Shown: positions 1-6,507 of the stretch, piece by piece
How positions within the stretch are numbered: position 1 is the first letter of the stretch
How the letters are laid out: every line of letters starts with the position of its first letter
Assembly: GCA_002707985.1 (NCBI GenBank)
Contig: PAOI01000015.1
Coordinates: forward strand, 17,584 to 52,123
Origin: Sphingomonas sp.
Lineage (GTDB): Bacteria; Pseudomonadota; Alphaproteobacteria; Sphingomonadales; Sphingomonadaceae
Direction of reading: 5' to 3'
DNA: 34,540 nt
The notes under the pieces: model-generated
Seen by the model: only the letters and a program-made list of their open reading frames with translations
Told to the model about the DNA's origin: nothing
Databases searched by the model: none
Made by a program: the position numbers and the translations under genes

Positions 1-180
1 AATCGTCTTGCGCAGCGAGCGCGAGAGATGAAAGCCATCGAGCGGCAGGATGCCGCGCAGCTTGGGCTCCACCCAATAAATGCCTTCCGCGTCGCGATGG
101 TCGGACATCGGGAAGACGCCCATGGCATAGGCCCGCAATACCAGATCGGGATGGAGTTCCAGTTGCGGGATCGGGCGCAT
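1..180 (-). CDS. aat: Leucyl/phenylalanyl-tRNA--protein transferase, N-terminal part (runs off the window)
   Basis: The minus strand from 180 down to base 1 is open for 60 codons, beginning [13 protein letters not shown] and continuing through [22 protein letters not shown] and HLSRSLRKT. That series matches the N-terminus of the Aat family, which moves Leu or Phe from aminoacyl-tRNA to N-terminal Arg or Lys of proteins and so marks them for ClpS/ClpAP degradation in the cytosol. Only the first 60 residues are present; the GNAT-like catalytic part lies outside the window. The ATG follows the stop of the ParA-type gene by only 7 bases, so the two are probably cotranscribed. The family call is firm for a fragment because the conserved WVEP and RGILPL blocks are intact. 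Confidence 0.9.
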   Translation of the reverse strand, partial: MRPIPQLELHPDLVLRAYAMGVFPMSDHRDAEGIYWVEPKLRGILPLDGFHLSRSLRKTI

Positions 181-187
181 GCGGGCC

Positions 188-925
188 TCAGCCGACGCCG
201 CGATCGGCGAGCTGGCGCTCGACCGCCTGCCACAGGGCGGCGAACGCTCGCGCCCCCGTGCTGCGGGCGGCGAAGGCACCGACCGGGCGACGCTGCGCCG
301 ACATCGATTCGACGATGCTCGCCATCGGGATGACCGGCCAGTCGGGGTGGCGGGCGATTGCTTCGCCATGCAGCTTGCGACGACGATCGACCATCGAATG
401 CACCGGCATCAGCGCCGCCTTGAAGCCGCGCCCGGCAAAATATGCGGAAACTTCCTCGAACGCGCGCTGCGAAAGCGGGCTGGGGATCACCGGAATGAGG
501 ATGATGTCCGCAGCGCGCATCACCTGTTCGCTGGTTTCGGTGAGACCCGGCGGGCAATCGAGCAGCAGCCGGTCATAATCGCCGTCGAGCCGTTCGAGCA
601 GCTTCGCCAGCCGCTTCTTCTTGTCGAGTTCGTGGAACAGCCGGTCGAGCGCGCGCAGCGACGTATCGGCGGGGATCAGGTCCAGTTGCGCGATATCGGT
701 CTGCTGGATCAGGTCGGTGGGATCGAGGTCGCGGGTGAACACGGCCTGCGCCTTGCGCTTGGCCTTGGGGGCGACGCCCAGCAGATAGGTCGAAGCTGCC
801 TGGGGGTCGAGATCCCATAACAGCGTCCGTCGCGCGGACTGCGTTGCGGAGCACCAGGCCAGATTGACGGCAAGCGTCGTTTTGCCGACGCCGCCCTTCA
901 GGCTGTAGACTGCGATCCGCGCCAC
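188..925 (-). CDS. Orphan ParA/MinD-family P-loop ATPase
   Basis: The 245-residue product has a deviant Walker A motif (KGGVGKTT, residues 10-17), a conserved Asp in LLWDLDPQ, and LLLDCPPG as switch II, the standard ParA/Soj ATPase layout. Such proteins dimerise on ATP and position DNA or protein cargo. No parB or parS-like neighbour is visible, so it is an orphan member whose cargo cannot be told from sequence. It is not a clear MipZ, which has EKGGSGKST at the P-loop. I chose the GTG at 925 because GGAG lies about 7 bases upstream and the P-loop then sits at the usual distance from the N-terminus; the longer open frame to 1003 has a low-complexity start. It is followed 7 bases later by aat, suggesting a two-gene operon. 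Confidence 0.88.
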   Translation of the reverse strand: MARIAVYSLKGGVGKTTLAVNLAWCSATQSARRTLLWDLDPQAASTYLLGVAPKAKRKAQAVFTRDLDPTDLIQQTDIAQLDLIPADTSLRALDRLFHELDKKKRLAKLLERLDGDYDRLLLDCPPGLTETSEQVMRAADIILIPVIPSPLSQRAFEEVSAYFAGRGFKAALMPVHSMVDRRRKLHGEAIARHPDWPVIPMASIVESMSAQRRPVGAFAARSTGARAFAALWQAVERQLADRGVG

Positions 926-1008
926 AAAGGCTCCTTCCGCTCGGGCATATCGCCCTGTGCCAAAGGGTGGCGTTTCGCCGCGATCCTGACAAGCCCGACG
1001 CAATGAAA

Positions 1009-1037
1009 AAGGGCCGGGGGATCACCCGCCGGCCCTT
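1009..1037 (-). terminator. Rho-independent terminator of the 1060-1446 lipoprotein gene
   Basis: Read on the minus strand, a 9-base GC-rich stem (AAGGGCCGG paired with CCGGCCCTT) closes an 11-base loop that can itself pair GGG with CCC, and the 3' arm runs into a T-rich tail (CCCTTTTTC). It lies 23 bases beyond the lipoprotein stop and 84 bases before the ParA-type start, so it separates the two minus-strand units. Confidence 0.85.
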
Positions 1038-1059
1038 ATATGTTGCTTTGTGCCAGGCT

Positions 1060-1446
1060 TCAGGCCTTGCAGGTGAGCGTATCGCCGTCGGGCTGCTCGA
1101 CCGTGACGGCGTTCGGCGTACCGGTGACGGTATAGCCTTCGCCGGTGAACGGCTGGCCGGCTTCCTCTGCCTTCAGCGTTTTGCCGACCGGTGCTTCGAC
1201 GTCGGTCTTCAGCGTGATCATCTTGTCACCCGAGAAGAAATCGACGGCTACGAGCTTGTTGCCCGGCTGGCAGCGGAAGGTGACCGAGTCCGCGATCGAG
1301 GGCGGCGGCTCAACCGGCGCGGCGTTGCGGAGTTCGGCGGCCATGGGATCGGGAGCCCGGCTGTCGACTTCTTCAACCTTGTTCTGACAGGCCGAAAGCG
1401 AAAGCAGCGCGACCGCGGCGAGGGGGGCGAGTTTGATATAGTTCAT
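1060..1446 (-). CDS. Small secreted lipoprotein, MliC-like C-terminal domain
   Basis: The 128-residue product starts MNYIKLAPLAAVALLSLSAC, a short lipoprotein signal peptide with lipobox LSAC, so Cys20 should be lipidated. After an acidic, Pro-rich spacer comes a compact domain starting VTFRCQPGNKLVAVDF and ending DTLTCKA, with one Cys at each end. Paired end cysteines, a beta-rich pattern and the F/Y-x-C start resemble the MliC family of membrane-bound inhibitors of C-type lysozyme; that link is by pattern only. The ATG at 1446 is chosen because it places the signal peptide at the N-terminus; the frame is open to 1527 but the extra 27 residues look unlike a leader. The ribosome site is weak. 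It is monocistronic, with its own terminator, and is divergent from the gene at 1806. Confidence 0.78.
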   Translation of the reverse strand: MNYIKLAPLAAVALLSLSACQNKVEEVDSRAPDPMAAELRNAAPVEPPPSIADSVTFRCQPGNKLVAVDFFSGDKMITLKTDVEAPVGKTLKAEEAGQPFTGEGYTVTGTPNAVTVEQPDGDTLTCKA

Positions 1447-1805
1447 GACGGCGCAGTGCTTCGCGCACGCAGCACGAATCGTCAAGGCTCTGCATGGTCT
1501 GCCGATGAGATGCGTTTTGCACCGCAATGATACGATATAACGAAAAACTCCGGTTATTCGTGAAATTCATGGCGCCCGGCAATGCGTCCGAACGCAATTT
1601 TTGTTCCTTCGCGATACCGTCGATCGCCGTGCAAACCGGACGCCGAAGCGACGTTTCGCGCGAATCGCGCCACGCCACGATGATGGATTGCCCCGGAACA
1701 ATGGCGGAACAGGTATATGTGGCACAGGCGGGGTGCTTTCGGAGCCGTCGCAAACCTTGCGTCCTGCGGCTGAACCGCGCACCATGGGGCGCGGGAGACA
1801 AAAAC
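1447..1805. other. Intergenic divergent promoter region
   Basis: These 359 bases separate two divergently transcribed lipoprotein genes. Open frames cross the region in several frames but none has a convincing start, ribosome site or protein-like composition. I could not fix a good sigma-70 promoter: TTTTGCAC followed by GATATAA (1516-1540) and TTGCCC followed by TATATG (1688-1719) have poor spacing. Two GANTC sites occur, at 1486-1490 and 1662-1666. No RNA gene is recognisable. Confidence 0.5.
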
Positions 1806-2315
1806 ATGCGCAGCATATGCATCGCCGGGCTGCTGGTCGCGCTCACGGCATGCGGCGAGGGTGAGCCGCCCGAAAATCTGACCAATGAAGCCGCGCAGAA
1901 TGTCGTGGTGCCCGAAACGGGCCCCGTCATCGGCGGCGTCGATTTGTCGCAGCCGGTTCGTGCCTGGGGTACCGAACCCTATTGGACGCTCGATCTGTTG
2001 CCGGGCACCATCTATTTCAGCGATCGCAGCGCGCTGTCGGAAGAGCCCGATCAATTCTATTATGTGGCGCCGGATGCCACCGCAGCGACGGCGGTGTACC
2101 GGACACAGGATATCGCAGGTGCCAGCGTGGTCATCACGCTGACGGCGGCGCGGTGTCAGACCGGCGGCAACGCCGATCTGGTGCCGCTCGCGGTGGAAAT
2201 CCGCCGTGGCGATCAGGTGCTGCGCGGCTGCGCCGATCAGGCGCCGGGCGAAATCGACCTGGGCGACAATGTCAGCGAGGAAAACGCGTCGACTGCCGAC
2301 CTGCCGGTGGAATAA
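1806..2315 (+). CDS. Small secreted lipoprotein with a COG3650-like domain
   Basis: The 169-residue product begins with a lipoprotein signal (IAGLLVALTAC, lipidated Cys16). The mature part contains VRAWGTEPYWTLDL, then a beta-rich stretch, and a closing RGDQVLRGCA block. The G-T-E-P-x-W motif near the start and a GC pair near the end are typical of the uncharacterised COG3650-type periplasmic domain often found beside heat-shock (HslJ/META) or lysozyme-inhibitor modules; function is unknown. The ATG at 1806 has GGGAG 8 bases upstream and is preferred over the longer frame from 1527, whose first 93 residues look random. It ends 41 bases before a convergent gene, with a shared hairpin between. 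Confidence 0.75.
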   Translation: MRSICIAGLLVALTACGEGEPPENLTNEAAQNVVVPETGPVIGGVDLSQPVRAWGTEPYWTLDLLPGTIYFSDRSALSEEPDQFYYVAPDATAATAVYRTQDIAGASVVITLTAARCQTGGNADLVPLAVEIRRGDQVLRGCADQAPGEIDLGDNVSEENASTADLPVE

Positions 2316-2318
2316 CGA

Positions 2319-2345
2319 CGGGAAGCGGCACCGTGCCGCCTCCCG
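2319..2345. terminator. Hairpin between convergent genes (bidirectional terminator candidate)
   Basis: Arms of 13 bases (2319-2331 and 2333-2345) are complementary with one mismatch and lie just after the stop at 2315 and 11 bases from the opposing stop at 2356. There is no strong T tract on either side, so it may act with Rho or as an RNA-stabilising end. Confidence 0.55.
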
Positions 2346-2355
2346 CTAAAGTCGC

Positions 2356-3957
2356 TCACTGATAGGACGCTGCCGATCGGGCGCTTCCGCGCCCTCCGCT
2401 CTGCGTTTCGGCCAGGCCGATCAGCTTGGTGAACTCCTGCCGCCAGTAATTGCGCGGATTGCCTGCCAGCGCGCGGATATCCGCCCAGTTCATGTCGCCC
2501 AGCCGCGGATCGCCGCGCAGCTTCTGCCCGAACGCAGCGACGCTGACGGCGAAGGCCATGTCGCCCTGCGGCGCGCGTGCCGATGCGATCGCCGATACCG
2601 GCACGGGGCGCTCGATCAGCCGCGACCGTTCTTCGCCCGGAAGCTTGTAGCGCAGCTTGACGAAGGCGAGTTCATCGCCACCCGAACCCGCCGGCGGGCG
2701 ATTGGCGGCATAGCGCCGTTCGGGCAGCCAGCCCTGCGCACCGGCGGGGACGATTTCGTAAATCGCCGTCACCTGATGCCCCGCGCCGATTTCGCCGGCA
2801 TCGACCTTGTCATTGTCGAAATCCTCTTCGCGCAGCGCCCGGTTTTCATACCCGATCAGGCGATATTCGCTGACATGGGCGGGATTGAATTCGACCTGGA
2901 TCTTCACGTCGCCCGCGATGGTGAACAGCGTGGAGGACAATTCCTCGCCCAGCACCTTCTGCGCTTCCATCGCGCTGTCGATATAGGCGTAGTTGCCGTT
3001 CCCCAGATCGGCGATCGCCTCCATCATCGCTTCGTTGTAATTGCCGGTGCCGAAGCCGAGCGTGGTCAGCGTGATGCCGCTGTCGCGATTGCGCTCGACC
3101 ATGTCCTCCAGCTGGCGCTGATCGGTGATGCCGACATTGAAGTCGCCATCGGTCGCGACAATGATCCGGTTGATGCCGTTTTCGATGAAGCTCGCCCGCG
3201 CAGTGGCATAGGCAAGCGCGATCCCCTGACCGCCTGCGGTCGATCCGCCCGCTGCCAGTTCTTCCAGCGCGGCCTTGATCCTGGCCGGGTCGTTGGTCGG
3301 CTCCAGAACCACGCCGACGGCACCGGCATAGACCACGATCGAAACCTTGTCCTGCGGGCGAAGGCCGTCGGCGAGCATCGACAGCGCGGTCTTGACCAGT
3401 CCCAGCTTGTCGGGCGTCGCCATCGATCCCGACACGTCGATCAGAAACACCAGATTGGCGGCGGGGCGCTCGTCATAGGCGACATCATATCCGCGCAGGC
3501 CGATGCGCAGCAGCCGGGTGTTGGGGTTCCACGGCGTCGTCGAAACATCCGTGGTCATGCTGAACGGCTGGTTGCGGTCCTGTGGCAGCGGATAATCATA
3601 GCGGAAATAGTTGATGAACTCTTCGGTGCGCACGGCGTCCTGCGGCGGCATTGCCCCTTGCGTCAGGAACCGGCGCGCATTGGCATAGGCGCCCGTATCG
3701 ACATCGATCGAAAAGGTGGAAACCGGCGCGTCGGCAACCGACTGGACCGGCGATATCTCATTTTCCGCATAGCGCTCGCGATCCTGCGGTTGCGGCACGG
3801 CCACGCGGTTCGCCGTGACGGCGAATTCGGCAGACGGCATGTACGCGGGGGAAGCGAGCGGCGGGGGATTTGGGACATAATCCGCCGACTTGTCCGCCGG
3901 GGAGCAGCCGGAAATCAGGGCAGCAAGCGTCGTTCCGATCAAAAGCCTCTGGCGCAT
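2356..3957 (-). CDS. YfbK-type lipoprotein with von Willebrand factor A domain
   Basis: The 533-residue product has a lipoprotein signal with lipobox ISGC (Cys18), a conserved N-terminal segment (STFSIDVDTGAYANARRFL, TEEFINYFRYDYP) and a vWA domain whose MIDAS motif DVSGS lies at residues 174-178. A C-terminal domain follows, with HQVTAIYEIVP and ending in the DMNWADIRALA...YWRQEF block. This is the YfbK architecture (vWF_A, N-terminal vWA-associated, DUF3520). The molecular role of YfbK proteins is not established; metal-dependent protein binding at the cell envelope is likely. The ATG has AGGAGG 5 bases upstream, one of the strongest ribosome sites here. Monocistronic, convergent with the lipoprotein gene at 1806 and divergent from the cysteine synthase gene. 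Confidence 0.92.
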   Translation of the reverse strand: MRQRLLIGTTLAALISGCSPADKSADYVPNPPPLASPAYMPSAEFAVTANRVAVPQPQDRERYAENEISPVQSVADAPVSTFSIDVDTGAYANARRFLTQGAMPPQDAVRTEEFINYFRYDYPLPQDRNQPFSMTTDVSTTPWNPNTRLLRIGLRGYDVAYDERPAANLVFLIDVSGSMATPDKLGLVKTALSMLADGLRPQDKVSIVVYAGAVGVVLEPTNDPARIKAALEELAAGGSTAGGQGIALAYATARASFIENGINRIIVATDGDFNVGITDQRQLEDMVERNRDSGITLTTLGFGTGNYNEAMMEAIADLGNGNYAYIDSAMEAQKVLGEELSSTLFTIAGDVKIQVEFNPAHVSEYRLIGYENRALREEDFDNDKVDAGEIGAGHQVTAIYEIVPAGAQGWLPERRYAANRPPAGSGGDELAFVKLRYKLPGEERSRLIERPVPVSAIASARAPQGDMAFAVSVAAFGQKLRGDPRLGDMNWADIRALAGNPRNYWRQEFTKLIGLAETQSGGRGSARSAASYQ

Positions 3958-4129
3958 CCAAGCCTCCTATGCCTTAATTACGCCACATTGTTGCCATGCT
4001 TTCGTTCGGCGGCGCAAGCGATTTCCCACTATGTCGATGGGAAAATAGAAACTCGCCCGGAAACGCTGGACGGTCCGAGGCTCGCGCATCGGGGATGAAT
4101 GCCAAATGAAGCGGGGCAAATGGCGCCGC

Positions 4130-4146
4130 CAAGCAACGCTTGCTTG
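4130..4146. promoter_or_regulatory. 7-base palindrome upstream of cysteine synthase
   Basis: CAAGCAA and TTGCTTG flank a 3-base spacer, 33 bases before the cysK-type start. Its symmetry and place suggest a repressor or activator site, or a leader hairpin. A second, weaker dyad TTTCCC/GGGAAA lies at 4022-4044 in the same divergent gap. The regulator is unknown. Confidence 0.4.
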
Positions 4147-4179
4147 CCGGACATGGGCCAGCGAACCTATCTATCGGCG

Positions 4180-5172
4180 ATGATTGCAACCAAAGACACG
4201 CTCTCGCTGATCGGCAACACGCCGCTCGTCCGTCTGAACGGTCCGAGCGCGGAAAGCGGCGGCGAGATTTACGCCAAGTGCGAATTCGCCAATCCCGGCG
4301 CGTCGGTAAAGGATCGCGCCGCGCTGTTCATCGTCGAGGATGCCGAGGAGCGGGGGCTCATCGCGCCCGGCGGCACCATTGTCGAAGGGACGGCGGGCAA
4401 TACCGGCATCGGTCTGGCGCTGGTCGCCAATGCCAAGGGGTACAAGACGATCATCGTCATGCCCGAAACGCAGAGCCGCGAGAAAATGGACACGCTGCGC
4501 GCGCTGGGTGCCGAACTGGTGCTGGTGCCTGCGGCGCCCTATTCGAACCCCGGTCATTTCGTGCACACCAGCCGCCGCATCGCCGAGGAAACCCCCAACG
4601 CGATCTGGGCCAACCAGTTCGACAATATCGCCAACCGCAAGGCGCATATCGTCGGCACGGCCGAGGAAATCTGGGAACAGATGGACGGACGGATCGACGG
4701 TTTCACCTGTGCTGCCGGGACCGGTGGAACGATTGCGGGGGTCGGGCTCGGCCTGAAGGGCAAGGATGAAAATGTAACGATCGCGCTCAGCGATCCGCAC
4801 GGCGCCGCGCTCTACGAATATTATGCATGCGGCGAACTCAAGTCCGAAGGTTCTTCGGTGGCCGAAGGGATCGGGCAGGGGCGGATCACTGCCAATCTGG
4901 AAGGCGCGCCGATCGACACCCAGTTCCGCATTTCGGACGAAGAGGGGCTCTATTGGGTCCGCCGCCTGCTTTCCGAAGAGGGGCTGTGCCTTGGCCTGTC
5001 CTCGGGCATCAATGTCGCCGGTGCGGTGGCGCTGGCAAAGCAGCTCGGTTCGGGCAGCCGCGTCGCGACCATCCTGTGCGACACCGGCTTTCGCTATCTT
5101 TCGACGCTGTACAATCGCGAATGGCTGGAGGCGAAGGGGCTCACGGTGCCGGAGTGGCTTGCCAAATCCTGA
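4180..5172 (+). CDS. cysK: Cysteine synthase (O-acetylserine sulfhydrylase family)
   Basis: The 330-residue product is a fold-type II PLP enzyme. IGNTPLVRL (11-19), the PLP lysine in ASVKDRAA (Lys44), the substrate loop GTAGNTGIGLA (70-80) and the phosphate-binding GTGGT are all in order. The family joins O-acetyl-L-serine with sulfide to give L-cysteine in the cytosol. The loop reads TAGNTG where classical CysK has TSGNTG, and the C-terminal part is longer than in many CysK enzymes, so a related substrate such as O-phosphoserine or a cystathionine-synthase activity cannot be excluded; the gene symbol is therefore provisional. The ATG at 4180 gives the standard N-terminus; the frame is open to 4099 but upstream codons are unlike the family. 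The Shine-Dalgarno match is poor. Confidence 0.9.
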   Translation: MIATKDTLSLIGNTPLVRLNGPSAESGGEIYAKCEFANPGASVKDRAALFIVEDAEERGLIAPGGTIVEGTAGNTGIGLALVANAKGYKTIIVMPETQSREKMDTLRALGAELVLVPAAPYSNPGHFVHTSRRIAEETPNAIWANQFDNIANRKAHIVGTAEEIWEQMDGRIDGFTCAAGTGGTIAGVGLGLKGKDENVTIALSDPHGAALYEYYACGELKSEGSSVAEGIGQGRITANLEGAPIDTQFRISDEEGLYWVRRLLSEEGLCLGLSSGINVAGAVALAKQLGSGSRVATILCDTGFRYLSTLYNREWLEAKGLTVPEWLAKS

Positions 5173-5230
5173 TCGGCCTATCTCGGCAATCGACAAGTCG
5201 CGACGCCGGGGATAGGTTCAGGGCATCGCC

Positions 5231-5584
5231 ATGAAAACGGTCTCGCCAGATACAGCGCAAGCCATGCAGCGGGTCCGCGTCGGGATGACGGGGCTGGCGA
5301 TGGTGCTCACCCTGATCGGGCTGGCGAGTGCAATCTTCAGCTCGGCCAATCGCGACGAGCCGGTCGATGCGGTCGGCGCGCCAAAGGCCGATATCGTCGC
5401 CAATATGACTGACGAGATGGGTAATGCGATGGTTGCCAAGCCCAAGCCCGACGAGCCGCTCGCCGAACTGGGCGTGGCGCCCAGTACCGCGTCGCAGGAG
5501 CCGGTCGACGCAGCAGCAGTGGCGCGGCGGATCGAGGCGCAGCGCCAGGCCGAAGTCGCGAACCCTGATCCGCAACAACAATAG
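5231..5584 (+). CDS. Small single-pass membrane protein, unknown
   Basis: The 117-residue product has a short charged N-terminus, one hydrophobic segment (about residues 18-38, MTGLAMVLTLIGLASAIF) and a long Ala/Pro/Glu-rich hydrophilic tail ending in QQQ. The positive charge before the segment predicts an N-in topology with the tail in the periplasm, or a signal anchor. I do not recognise a family. It lies 58 bases after the cysteine synthase gene on the same strand and just before the mraZ control region, so it may be cotranscribed with the former. The ATG has only a partial ribosome site (AGG at about -16 and AGGG at about -9). Confidence 0.68.
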   Translation: MKTVSPDTAQAMQRVRVGMTGLAMVLTLIGLASAIFSSANRDEPVDAVGAPKADIVANMTDEMGNAMVAKPKPDEPLAELGVAPSTASQEPVDAAAVARRIEAQRQAEVANPDPQQQ

Positions 5585-5596
5585 TCCGGCAGCGGG

Positions 5597-5624
5597 TTAA
5601 CCATCGCGTGTAACACGTCGACTC
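5597..5624. promoter_or_regulatory. CtrA half-site-like TTAACCAT with an adjacent GANTC site
   Basis: TTAACCAT at 5597-5604 equals the half-site form reported for CtrA-regulated promoters in Caulobacter. GACTC, a possible CcrM methylation site, follows at 5620-5624, and GAATC lies at 5673-5677. They sit in the distal part of the mraZ leader. A full TTAA-N7-TTAA box was not found, so CtrA control is only a possibility. Confidence 0.35.
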
Positions 5625-5766
5625 GCCGCAAATCCGCCATTTTTCATTGCGGCCCGCTGTTACCTGGCCCTGGAATCCCCTAAATACAGTCGCTTGCACG
5701 GATCGGGCGGCGAAACGTCGCTGTCCCATCCACAAGAGATGCATCCGCAAACATCGCTGAGACCAC

Positions 5767-5785
5767 CCGCGAAATATTTTCGCGG
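5767..5785. promoter_or_regulatory. 8-base palindrome in the mraZ upstream region
   Basis: CCGCGAAA and TTTCGCGG are perfect arms around a TAT spacer. No T tract follows on the plus strand, so a terminator is unlikely; an operator for an unknown dimeric regulator is the simpler reading. It lies 56 bases upstream of the TGGKK box array. Confidence 0.4.
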
Positions 5786-5840
5786 AAGAAAGGAAGAATT
5801 GGACCAAATTAGGAACAGAACATAAAAATAACTTGAACAT

Positions 5841-5865
5841 TGGTTGCAAATGGGGGCTAGTGGTG
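5841..5865 (+). promoter_or_regulatory. Candidate MraZ operator: three TGGKK boxes with 5-base spacers
   Basis: TGGTT at 5841, TGGGG at 5851 and TGGTG at 5861 recur at exactly 10-base steps with 5-base spacers. This is the arrangement of MraZ-binding direct repeats (TGGGN with 5-base spacers) known upstream of mraZ in other bacteria, so autoregulation of the dcw cluster by its first gene product is likely. Two of the three boxes depart from TGGG. The middle box also belongs to an inverted repeat AAATGGGG/CCCCATTT (5848-5855, 5872-5879). Confidence 0.6.
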
Positions 5866-5877
5866 GCTTATCCCCAT

Positions 5878-5906
5878 TTCAGGCATTGCATCCCAGCCTC
5901 TATACT
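5878..5906 (+). promoter_or_regulatory. Candidate dcw promoter
   Basis: TATACT at 5901-5906 is the best sigma-70 -10 match in the leader. A weak -35 (TTCAGG, 5878-5883) lies 17 bases upstream, next to the TGGKK boxes. A start near 5912 would give a leader of about 85 bases to the mraZ GTG. The weak -35 suggests activator dependence or a different promoter nearby. Confidence 0.45.
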
Positions 5907-5924
5907 GTTACCGAACATGGTAAC
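5907..5924. promoter_or_regulatory. Palindrome GTTACC-N6-GGTAAC at the presumed transcription start
   Basis: Perfect 6-base arms begin directly after the TATACT hexamer and would cover the transcription start. The octamer CTGTTACC that opens it also occurs at 5657-5664 in the same leader. Position fits a repressor operator; the protein that would bind is unknown. Confidence 0.45.
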
Positions 5925-5997
5925 GGGGGCACGACCCGTACTCGTCGATCATCAGCAACATGGGACGCGGATCAGGGCTGCTTCTCAAGGCGGGTAG

Positions 5998-6507
5998 GTG
6001 CGTGCCTCGAAATGGGGCAGTGCGTTGCAGGATCGGGACCTCTACGAAGGATTTGCGCTCCAGGCGGTCGACGAAAAAGGTCGTGTCGCCATACCTGCAG
6101 ACCTGCGCAGCGCCGCCGAACGCAATTCCGATGTTCGCCAGGTCGTTGTGGGCGTGCACCCCTTCGACCCCTGCCTTTCCGTTCATGATCTCGGCTGGTC
6201 GCAGACCAAATATTCGCGCGTCGATCGCGAGGAATCGCCGTTCGAAGGCGATGGCAGCACCGTGCGCGCCAAGCGCCGCGCCTTTGGCGCTGTGGAGCGT
6301 GCGCAGTTCGATGCCAGCGGGCGGTTCGTGATCCCGCCCTTTTTCCGGAAGAAGGCGAAGGTCGGTCGCTGGGCCTTTTTCAGTGGCGCCGGCGAGACGT
6401 TCGATATCTGGGCGCCCGAAATATTGATGGCGGACACCGATCCGGCCAATGCCGACATCCGCGAAATCTGCGAATTTCTTCTCGAACAAAAGGGCGTGAC
6501 GCTGTGA
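5998..6507 (+). CDS. mraZ: Transcriptional regulator MraZ
   Basis: The 169-residue product holds two AbrB/SpoVT-like swapped-hairpin halves: [19 protein letters not shown] (about 19-37) and [19 protein letters not shown] (about 100-118), the duplicated DxxGR motif of MraZ. MraZ forms a ring and binds repeats upstream of its own gene, repressing dcw genes in Escherichia coli. The start is uncertain. GTG at 5998 is used, with AAGG upstream at about -11; TTG at 6025 would give [13 protein letters not shown] and is also plausible. The final bases overlap the rsmH GTG by 4. First gene of the cluster, behind the TGGKK boxes that it may bind. Confidence 0.94.
   Translation: MRASKWGSALQDRDLYEGFALQAVDEKGRVAIPADLRSAAERNSDVRQVVVGVHPFDPCLSVHDLGWSQTKYSRVDREESPFEGDGSTVRAKRRAFGAVERAQFDASGRFVIPPFFRKKAKVGRWAFFSGAGETFDIWAPEILMADTDPANADIREICEFLLEQKGVTL

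Noticed and set aside
967..1530. Plus-strand open frame opposite the MliC-like lipoprotein
   Set aside because: It runs through the terminator hairpin and lacks any signal or domain; the minus-strand frame has a lipobox and a paired-Cys domain.
1527..1805. Upstream extension of the 1806 lipoprotein
   Set aside because: It would bury the lipoprotein signal 93 residues inside the protein, and its composition looks non-coding.
5811..5838. GAAC-rich stretch considered as an alphaproteobacterial LexA box (GAAC-N7-GAAC)
   Set aside because: GAAC copies are 1 and 13 bases apart, not 7.
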